From: an uncultured Moraxella sp.
Lineage (GTDB): Bacteria; Pseudomonadota; Gammaproteobacteria; Pseudomonadales; Moraxellaceae
Length of the DNA: 5,340 bases
NCBI GenBank assembly: GCA_937975585.1
Contig: CALJUC010000304.1
Coordinates: forward strand, 1 to 5,340
Reading direction: 5' to 3'
A model generated the notes under the pieces. The model saw nothing but the letters and a program-made list of their open reading frames with translations, did not search any database and was not told the origin of the DNA. Each line of letters opens with the position of its first letter. Positions within the stretch are counted from its first letter, which is position 1. The position numbers and the translations under genes were made by a program. Positions 1-4,476 of the stretch are shown here, in pieces.

Positions 1-26
1 AGTTCAGACGTGTGCTCTTCCGATCT
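1..26. other. Illumina TruSeq adapter remnant (assembly artefact)
   Basis: Bases 1-26 match the last 26 bases of the Illumina index-side adapter, beginning AGTTCAGACG and ending in GCTCTTCCGATCT. This is the reverse complement of the read-through adapter that starts AGATCGGAAGAGC. The match is exact from memory of the adapter, and the tgt reading frame becomes homologous to the family immediately after it. The most likely origin is an untrimmed 3' read-through carried into the end of an assembled contig. Genomic sequence starts at about base 27. Confidence 0.97.
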
Positions 27-825
27 CTTCCGCTCGCCGATTGATGGCGCTAAGGTATTTTTGTCACCTGAAGTATCTATGCAAATCCAGTACAGCCTAA
101 ACTCCGATATCGTCATGCAGTTTGACGAATGCACCCCTTATCCGGCCACCGTTGGCGAGGCGGACAAATCGCTTGAGCTATCACTACGTTGGGGCGAACG
201 CTGCAAAAACGAACATGAAAAGCTAGGCAATAAAAACGCGTTATTTGGTATTATCCAAGGTAGTATGTACCAAGATTTACGCCAAAAATCGCTTGAGGGT
301 CTACTTAATATTGGCTTTGATGGTTATGCCATCGGTGGTTTATCCGTGGGTGAACCGAAAGAAGAGATGATTAGCGTCCTTAACTATCTACCGGATGATA
401 TGCCAGCTGATAAGCCACGCTATCTAATGGGGGTTGGTAAACCTGAAGACATCGTTGAAGCGGTACGTCGTGGTGTTGATATGTTTGATTGCGTCATGCC
501 AACACGTAACGCGCGCAATGGTCACTACTTCACCACGCATGGCGTGATTAAAATCAAAAACGCAAGCCATCGTTTTGACGAAAATACGCTCGATAGTGAA
601 TGTGATTGTTACACTTGCCAAAACTTTAGCCGTGCTTATTTGCACCATTTGCATAAGTCACAAGAGATGCTATCGGCACAATTGGGCACCATTCACAATT
701 TGCGCTATTATCAGCGCTTAATGGCCGGTATTCGTGAAGCGATTGAACAAGATCGCTTTGATGAGTTTGTGACTGAGTTTTATATCAAACAAGGCATGGA
801 AAAACCGGAATTGAATTTAAGCTAA
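27..825 (+). CDS. tgt: tRNA-guanine(34) transglycosylase, 5'-truncated by contig end
   Basis: Exchanges guanine for the queuine precursor preQ1 at wobble position 34 of GUN-anticodon tRNAs (Asp, Asn, His, Tyr) in the cytoplasm. About 265 residues are readable, corresponding to residue 111 to the end of the 375-residue E. coli enzyme. Visible are the substrate-pocket motif FDECTPYPA (Asp codon 124-126), GNKNALFGIIQGS, the nucleophile motif MFDCVMPTRNARNGH (Asp codon 487-489), and the zinc site CDCYTC (Cys codons 601, 607, 616) with its His in TIHNLRYYQ (codon 694-696). The first ~110 residues, including the LTDSGG aspartate, are missing. The first codon wholly outside the adapter is at 28. The GTG at 10 lies in adapter and is not a start. 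The gene ends in its own terminator, and the next genes are glnK-amtB rather than the common yajC-secD-secF. Confidence 0.97.
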
Positions 826-841
826 CTTGCATTATTCGTGG

Positions 842-875
842 TAAAAAAGCCGAACATAACTGTTCGGCTTTTTTA
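842..875 (+). terminator. intrinsic terminator after tgt
   Basis: A perfect 15-bp stem (842-856 with 861-875) with core AGCCGAACA / TGTTCGGCT closes on a TAAC loop and runs into six T residues (869-874). It starts 16 bases after the tgt stop codon. Because the stem is flanked by A and T runs it could also work on the - strand, but no - strand gene is seen nearby. It isolates tgt from the glnK promoter region. Confidence 0.92.
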
Positions 876-898
876 TTGCCTTTTGATAAATCATTAAT

Positions 899-911
899 AA
901 TCAAACACTTA
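899..911 (+). promoter_or_regulatory. IHF-binding site candidate upstream of glnK
   Basis: AATCAAACACTTA matches the IHF consensus WATCAANNNNTTR at every specified base, and AT-rich sequence lies on its 5' side as is usual for IHF sites. It is centred about 40 bases upstream of the predicted sigma-54 transcription start. In sigma-54 promoters IHF bends DNA so that a distant activator such as NtrC can touch the polymerase. The site is a consensus match only, and binding is inferred. Confidence 0.55.
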
Positions 912-917
912 ATTATG

Positions 918-934
918 TTGGCATGAAGCTTGCA
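918..934 (+). promoter_or_regulatory. sigma-54 (RpoN) promoter of glnK-amtB
   Basis: TTGGCATGAAGCTTGCA fits the -24/-12 consensus (TGGCAY-N5-TTGCW). The invariant GG (920-921) and GC (932-933) are separated by exactly 10 bases. Transcription would start near A945, giving a leader of about 42 bases before the glnK ATG. In Proteobacteria glnK-amtB is typically switched on under nitrogen limitation by phosphorylated NtrC with RpoN, so sequence and context agree. I found no convincing sigma-70 promoter in the same gap. Confidence 0.9.
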
Positions 935-949
935 TTTACTCTTTAGTCA

Positions 950-965
950 TTGGTTTATAAACCAA
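950..965. repeat. 16-bp perfect palindrome in glnK leader
   Basis: TTGGTTTATAAACCAA is a perfect even palindrome with no unpaired centre. It lies at about +6 to +21 of the predicted sigma-54 transcript and nine bases upstream of the glnK Shine-Dalgarno sequence. It could be an operator for a dimeric DNA-binding protein. As RNA it would be a weak hairpin (TTGGTT stem, TATA loop). There is no T-run after it, so it is not a terminator. The regulator is unknown. Confidence 0.5.
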
Positions 966-973
966 ACTTTCAC

Positions 974-979
974 GAGGAG
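974..979 (+). promoter_or_regulatory. glnK ribosome binding site
   Basis: GAGGAG lies seven bases before the ATG at 987. It fixes the glnK start there rather than at the in-frame TTG at 930. That TTG is inside the sigma-54 promoter, upstream of the predicted transcription start, and has no Shine-Dalgarno sequence. Confidence 0.85.
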
Positions 980-986
980 CCACCGT

Positions 987-1325
987 ATGAAACTTATCAT
1001 CGCAATTATCAAACCCTTCAAGCTTGATGACGTCCGCGAGAGTTTGTCACAAATTGGGGTACAAGGGATAACAGTCACTGAAGTTAAAGGCTTTGGACGA
1101 CAAAAAGGTCATACCGAATTATATAGAGGCGCAGAATACGTGGTGGGTTTTTTACCTAAAGTCAAAATCGAATTAGCCGTCAGCGATGACTTACTTGATT
1201 CTGCAATAGAAATGATTCTTAACACGGCGAGTACCGGAAAAATTGGTGACGGTAAAATTTTTGTGACTGATTTAGAACAGGTGATCCGAGTTCGTACCGG
1301 AGAAACTGGCGATAGCGCGCTATAA
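987..1325 (+). CDS. glnK: PII nitrogen regulatory protein
   Basis: Homotrimeric cytosolic sensor of ATP/ADP, 2-oxoglutarate and, through uridylylation by GlnD, glutamine. Beside amtB its main partner is the channel, which it plugs when nitrogen is plentiful. The 112-residue product is full family length and aligns with E. coli GlnK/GlnB throughout. It has the N-terminal IIKPFKLDDVRE motif, the T-loop GFGRQKGHTELYRGAEY with uridylylation site Tyr51 and pore-inserting Arg47, 2-oxoglutarate contacts Gln39 and Lys58, the B-loop TGKIGDGK (83-90), and ATP contacts Arg101 and Arg103. Residues 52 and 54 (Val, Gly) match neither E. coli GlnK (Ser, Asn) nor GlnB (Met, Asp), so the paralogue name rests on the amtB neighbour. 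The ATG at 987 is chosen for its strong ribosome binding site. amtB follows after 65 bases with no terminator, so the two form an operon. Confidence 0.96.
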   Translation: MKLIIAIIKPFKLDDVRESLSQIGVQGITVTEVKGFGRQKGHTELYRGAEYVVGFLPKVKIELAVSDDLLDSAIEMILNTASTGKIGDGKIFVTDLEQVIRVRTGETGDSAL

Positions 1326-1390
1326 CAAGGAAATATTACGGTAAGTAATCAGAATTATGGGTTAGATTTGAATCAATTTTTGGAGCACGT

Positions 1391-2710
1391 ATGACTATGT
1401 TAGCTATTACACCCAAACGAATGATGAACTGGGTAAAGTCAGCGCCTACTTTGCTATTGGGCGCGGTTTCTCAAGTGGCTTTAGCAGCGGATGAAAGCAC
1501 GCCAGTTTTGAACACGGGTGATACCGCTTGGGTTTTGATTTCAACCACCTTGGTTTTATTAATGACAGTACCGGGTCTCGCATTGTTTTATTCAGGTATG
1601 GTTAGAAAAAAGAATATTTTAGGCACAATGGCGCATAGTTTTGGGGCGACAGCGATTGTGTCAGTGGTATGGATATTAGTGGGCTATTCACTTGCTTTTA
1701 GCGAAGGAAGTTTTAATAGCTTTATTGGTGGTTTTGACAATGTTTTACTTAACAATATTGAGATTAATGCTCTAACCGGAACGATTCCAACCTTGCTATT
1801 TGTCGTATTCCAAATGATGTTTGCGATTATCACTGTGGCAATTTTGGCTGGCGCGTTTGCTGAAAGGATTAAATTTGGTAGCTTTATGCTGTTTTCTGCC
1901 ATTTGGTTGGTGTTAGTGTATGCGCCAGTTTGCCACTGGGTATGGGGCAATGGATGGCTCATGGCAGATGGTGCAATGGATTTTGCCGGTGGTACGGTTA
2001 TCCATATCAATGCAGGCATGGCGGGTCTAGTGATGGCGTATGTGCTAGGCAAACGACGTGGTTATGGACGCGAATCAATGGCGCCTGCTAACTTAGCCTT
2101 GACGCTGATTGGTACTGGCTTGGTGTGGGTCGGTTGGTTCGGATTTAACGGCGGTAGTGCACTTGCTGCCAACGGCCTGGCGGCTAATGCCATATTGGTG
2201 ACTCAAGTGGCTGCTGCTGCCGGTGCCCTTACTTGGTTCTATGTGGAAAAACTTGCGCATGGCAAAGCCTCTGTACTAGGTGGCGCATCAGGTGCTGTAG
2301 CGGGGTTGGTGGGTATCACACCGGCTTCAGGCTTTGTTGGCGTGGGTGGTGCATTAACCATCGGTATTATCACCGCGATTGGTTGTTTTTACTCTGTCAA
2401 TTACTTAAAACGTCTTTTAAATGTTGATGATAGCTTGGATGCCTTTGGATTGCATGGTATTGGCGGTATTATTGGGGCGATTTTAACAGGGGTATTTGCT
2501 AACCCTGCTATTATGGGTAAAACACTAGAGCGTTCAATGGCGGCTCAGGTATGGGTACAACTTGAAGGTGTACTGGCAGTACTTGTGTATTGTGGCATAG
2601 TGACATTCATATTGGCTAAAGTGATTGAAAAAACCATAGGTCTGCGTATCAGTGATGAAGATGAGTATGTTGGATTGGATTTAGCTGTGCATGGTGAACG
2701 TATCGAATAG
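1391..2710 (+). CDS. amtB: ammonium channel AmtB
   Basis: Inner-membrane Amt/Rh-family ammonium channel, trimeric in characterised members, with 11 membrane helices expected per subunit. The 439-residue product begins with a probable cleavable signal peptide: basic residues near 9-16, a hydrophobic core, and a cleavage motif ALA-A near residue 32. Pore residues align at E. coli spacing: gate Phe144 and Phe252, Trp185 of the external recruitment site, Asp197, and the twin histidines His205 and His355 (150 apart, as in E. coli 168 and 318). The family signature runs from DFAGGTVIHINAG to GKR. The cytosolic tail ISDEDEYVGLDLAVHGE, which docks GlnK, is intact. The start at 1391 has GGAG at 1382-1385. 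The ATG two codons later is less well spaced. It is co-transcribed with glnK and ends 41 bases before a bidirectional terminator. Confidence 0.97.
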   Translation: MTMLAITPKRMMNWVKSAPTLLLGAVSQVALAADESTPVLNTGDTAWVLISTTLVLLMTVPGLALFYSGMVRKKNILGTMAHSFGATAIVSVVWILVGYSLAFSEGSFNSFIGGFDNVLLNNIEINALTGTIPTLLFVVFQMMFAIITVAILAGAFAERIKFGSFMLFSAIWLVLVYAPVCHWVWGNGWLMADGAMDFAGGTVIHINAGMAGLVMAYVLGKRRGYGRESMAPANLALTLIGTGLVWVGWFGFNGGSALAANGLAANAILVTQVAAAAGALTWFYVEKLAHGKASVLGGASGAVAGLVGITPASGFVGVGGALTIGIITAIGCFYSVNYLKRLLNVDDSLDAFGLHGIGGIIGAILTGVFANPAIMGKTLERSMAAQVWVQLEGVLAVLVYCGIVTFILAKVIEKTIGLRISDEDEYVGLDLAVHGERIE

Positions 2711-2751
2711 CGTATCTATGCCCTTTAAGTCTAGACTTTAATAGCACGATA

Positions 2752-2787
2752 AAAAAGGCCGCCCAAAACACTTTGGGCGGCTTTTTT
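2752..2787. terminator. bidirectional terminator between amtB and lpxA
   Basis: The core stem GCCGCCCAAA (2758-2767) pairs perfectly with TTTGGGCGGC (2772-2781) around an ACAC loop. One G-T pair and an A-run/T-run extend the stem on both sides. T-runs are produced on either strand (six T on +, six on -). It sits between convergent genes, 41 bases past the amtB stop and 23 bases past the lpxA stop, so it most likely ends both transcripts. Confidence 0.93.
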
Positions 2788-2810
2788 ATATACTGCACTA
2801 ATATGTTGAA

Positions 2811-3587
2811 TTAACGGACTAAGCCCCGTTCACTGTTAATCAATGAATCTAGTAACAACTGCGCACGCGGTTCGAACGTCAATACTTGCTCATTCACTGC
2901 GGTAATTGCGTCAGCCTTGGTCAAGCCTGAGCGGAAGATTAAGCGGTAGGCTAAGCGCAAGTAATCAATGGTTTCTTTTGACCAACCTTTGCGGCGCATG
3001 CCTTCGATATTCAGACCATGACTTTTGGCAGGGTTACCCGACACCATGTTAAAGGCGGCAACGTCCTTTAAAATTAAGCTTGCACCACCGATTAAGCTGT
3101 AATCATCGACCTTACAAAACTGGTGAATACCTGAGTTACCACCAATGATGATATGATTACCGATTTGCACATGCCCTGCCACACCGACATTATTGGCAAT
3201 TACATTGTCATCACCCACCACACAATCATGGGCAATATGGGTGTTAACCATAAACAAATTGCGGCTGCCAATTTTGGTTAGGCTGTTGTCTTGTACGGTG
3301 CCACGATGCAAGCTACAGGCTTCACGAATACGGTTATCATCACCAATTTCGAGCCAAGTAATCTCGCCCTTGTACTTCAAATCTTGGCAGTCTTCACCCA
3401 CGCTCGCAAATTGAAAAATCTCATTACGCTCACCGATACGCGTATTGCGCACCACGGTCACGTGCCGATGCAAAATGGTATCTGCACCAATCGTCACATC
3501 TTCGCCAACGATACAGTAAGGCCCAATGGTCGCGGTTTCGTGAATACGAGCACTAGGGTCAATGATAGCCGTGGGGTGAATCGTCAT
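2811..3587 (-). CDS. lpxA: UDP-N-acetylglucosamine O-acyltransferase LpxA
   Basis: First step of lipid A synthesis: moves an R-3-hydroxyacyl chain from acyl carrier protein to the 3-OH of UDP-GlcNAc in the cytosol. The 258-residue product matches family length (E. coli 262, P. aeruginosa 258). Its N-terminal ~190 residues form hexapeptide repeats of a left-handed beta helix, followed by a helical C-terminal domain from NIEGMRRKGWSKE to the end GLVR. Catalytic His120 (E. coli His125) lies in THIAHDCVVG. Conserved FQFASVGEDCQDLKYKGE, HRGTVQ and HQFC are present. The residue at the acyl-length ruler position is Gly168 (E. coli Gly173). The ATG at 3587 has AAGGA six bases upstream (3594-3598). 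Downstream of fabZ, but separated by 238 bases, a terminator and its own promoter. No lpxB follows, since the next gene is convergent amtB. Confidence 0.97.
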   Translation of the reverse strand: MTIHPTAIIDPSARIHETATIGPYCIVGEDVTIGADTILHRHVTVVRNTRIGERNEIFQFASVGEDCQDLKYKGEITWLEIGDDNRIREACSLHRGTVQDNSLTKIGSRNLFMVNTHIAHDCVVGDDNVIANNVGVAGHVQIGNHIIIGGNSGIHQFCKVDDYSLIGGASLILKDVAAFNMVSGNPAKSHGLNIEGMRRKGWSKETIDYLRLAYRLIFRSGLTKADAITAVNEQVLTFEPRAQLLLDSLINSERGLVR

Positions 3588-3636
3588 GAAAAATCCTTAA
3601 ACTTTCTACCAATCGGTTGGCCACGATAAAATCGCC

Positions 3637-3645
3637 ATTATAGCA
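3637..3645 (-). promoter_or_regulatory. extended -10 promoter for lpxA
   Basis: On the - strand TGCTATAAT is a perfect extended -10 element: TATAAT at 3642-3637 with the TG one base upstream (3645-3644). No good -35 hexamer lies at 16-18 bases, which is normal for extended -10 promoters. The start would be near 3630, giving a leader of about 43 bases before the lpxA ATG. It would let lpxA be transcribed after the terminator that follows fabZ. Confidence 0.7.
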
Positions 3646-3711
3646 TTTTTGCCAAATGATAGCAGTTTTCGCTTAGACTTTCATAAGTTATCGCAGATTT
3701 TTGGCAAAAAT
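3645..3711. repeat. 12-bp inverted repeat over the lpxA promoter
   Basis: ATTTTTGCCAAA (3645-3656) and its exact reverse complement TTTGGCAAAAAT (3700-3711) are separated by 43 bases. The first arm overlaps the TG of the lpxA extended -10 element, and the second lies about 55 bases further upstream. This stretch is upstream of the predicted start, so the repeat is more likely a pair of protein-binding sites in DNA than an RNA hairpin. No known regulator motif was recognised, and chance in AT-rich sequence is possible. Confidence 0.45.
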
Positions 3712-3770
3712 ATCTAATTAATCGGGTAATGACGTTAAGTTCATCAACTTTTTTTAAATACTATTCACCC

Positions 3771-3801
3771 AAAAAAATAGGGATAACAATGGTTATCCCT
3801 A
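3771..3801 (-). terminator. intrinsic terminator after fabZ
   Basis: Read on the - strand, a perfect 10-bp stem TAGGGATAAC / GTTATCCCTA (3801-3792 with 3787-3778) closes on CATT and is followed at once by seven T residues (3777-3771). It begins 24 bases after the fabZ stop. The stem is moderately AT-rich, so termination may be partial. It has no T-run in the + direction. It lies between fabZ and lpxA and would uncouple lpxA from the upstream genes. Confidence 0.8.
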
Positions 3802-3825
3802 CTCGTTGGCTTATCATGGATAAAA

Positions 3826-4332
3826 TTAATAGTTGGTGCGTTGTTCCGAGATGGTTAATTCTGCACTGGCAGCCAATTGGTCACCCACACAGGCCGTACA
3901 GCTAAACTTATAGACGTTTTGGCGTTCCATCGTTTTTGTGGCACGTAGAATCAACTGGTCGCCTGGAATTACCTGACGTTTGAAACGCACTTTATCCACG
4001 CCCGCAAACAGATAAATATAGCCATCACGCGGTTTGGCATTTTTGGTGATAAAACCCAACACGCCTGCCGCCTGTGCCATTGCTTCAATCATCAACACAC
4101 CTGGCATAATCGGTTCTTCAGGAAAGTGACCATTAAAAAACGGCTCATTCACAGTGACATTTTTGATGGCAGTAATCCACTCATTTGGGCGACACGCCGT
4201 CACACGGTCAAGCAATAAGAATGGATAACGATGCGGCAAGTACTCGCGTAGCTGCGTAATATTCAGCGGTAGAGTCACATTACGCTCAGTTAACGCTTGT
4301 AAGTCTTCGGCGGTTAATTTATCGGTATCCAT
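3826..4332 (-). CDS. fabZ: 3-hydroxyacyl-ACP dehydratase FabZ
   Basis: Type II fatty-acid synthesis in the cytosol: dehydrates R-3-hydroxyacyl-ACP to trans-2-enoyl-ACP. It thereby competes with LpxA and LpxD for hydroxyacyl-ACP and sets the balance between phospholipid and lipid A. The 168-residue product has a hot-dog fold with LPHRYPFLLLDRV, NVTVNEPFFNGHFPEEPIMPG (catalytic His69) and IEAMAQA (catalytic Glu83). The His-Glu spacing of 14 equals that of the Pseudomonas enzyme. It is about 17 residues longer than E. coli FabZ, all at the N-terminus before the ITQLREYLPHR region. The ATG at 4332 is chosen because AAGGA lies seven bases upstream. An in-frame TTG at 4365 would add 11 residues but lacks a ribosome binding site. 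lpxD lies 144 bases upstream with no clear terminator between, so the two may be co-transcribed. Confidence 0.96.
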   Translation of the reverse strand: MDTDKLTAEDLQALTERNVTLPLNITQLREYLPHRYPFLLLDRVTACRPNEWITAIKNVTVNEPFFNGHFPEEPIMPGVLMIEAMAQAAGVLGFITKNAKPRDGYIYLFAGVDKVRFKRQVIPGDQLILRATKTMERQNVYKFSCTACVGDQLAASAELTISEQRTNY

Positions 4333-4339
4333 GGGTATA

Positions 4340-4344
4340 TCCTT
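4340..4344 (-). promoter_or_regulatory. fabZ ribosome binding site
   Basis: AAGGA on the - strand lies seven bases before the ATG at 4332-4330. It decides that start over the upstream in-frame TTG at 4365. The same AAGGA element, with six-base spacing, precedes lpxA. Confidence 0.75.
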
Positions 4345-4371
4345 GATGTATTCATGTATTAGCAAGGCTCT

Positions 4372-4377
4372 ATTGTA
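4372..4377 (-). promoter_or_regulatory. possible -10 element upstream of fabZ
   Basis: TACAAT on the - strand (4377-4372) matches the sigma-70 -10 hexamer at five of six bases, and a start near 4365 would give a leader of about 33 bases. The hexamers at -35 spacing (TGTAAA or CTGTAA) match TTGACA only poorly, and there is no TG extension. With no terminator after lpxD, a separate fabZ promoter is not required. Weak candidate. Confidence 0.3.
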
Positions 4378-4476
4378 CCTTGTTTAGATTTCAGTTTACA
4401 GTTGTTTTCTCAAATTTATCATATCTAGCGAAATATGGCGACTGTGCTGATTATTTAGATAGGTTACTCACTACCA

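Noticed and set aside
637..696. TGCACCA and GCACCA half-sites of the NtrC box inside the end of tgt.
   Set aside because: Neither has a matching second half, and both encode conserved Tgt residues (LHHLHK, GTIHN). They are probably coincidental.
1326..1390. A separate promoter or attenuator in the glnK-amtB gap.
   Set aside because: Only a five-base stem (ATTAC / GTAAT) is present, with no terminator and no promoter-like hexamers at proper spacing. Co-transcription is simpler.
1684..2052. Long - strand open frame opposite amtB, and similar open frames opposite or overlapping tgt, lpxA and lpxD.
   Set aside because: They lie wholly within well-supported genes, have no ribosome binding sites and no recognisable family features.
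3608..3619. Small hairpin in the lpxA leader (CCAA-N4-TTGG).
   Set aside because: The stem is only four bases long, with no T-run or link to the ribosome binding site.
3645..3711. A miniature transposable element bounded by the 12-bp inverted repeats.
   Set aside because: No target-site duplication is visible at the borders, the interior is only 43 bases, and the placement over a promoter suits regulatory sites better.
3778..3795. Partial match to the I-SceI homing-endonuclease recognition site (TAGGGATAACA).
   Set aside because: The first 11 bases match but the rest of the 18-base site does not, and the sequence is fully explained as one arm and loop of the fabZ terminator.
3757..3813. An 18-codon - strand frame starting ATGATAAGC after fabZ, as a leader peptide for lpxA.
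   Set aside because: It runs through the terminator stem, has no good Shine-Dalgarno sequence and no regulatory codon pattern.
4420..4437. Imperfect dyad CATAT-N8-ATATG between lpxD and fabZ as a terminator or operator.
   Set aside because: Only five AT-rich base pairs and no T-run. This is expected by chance.
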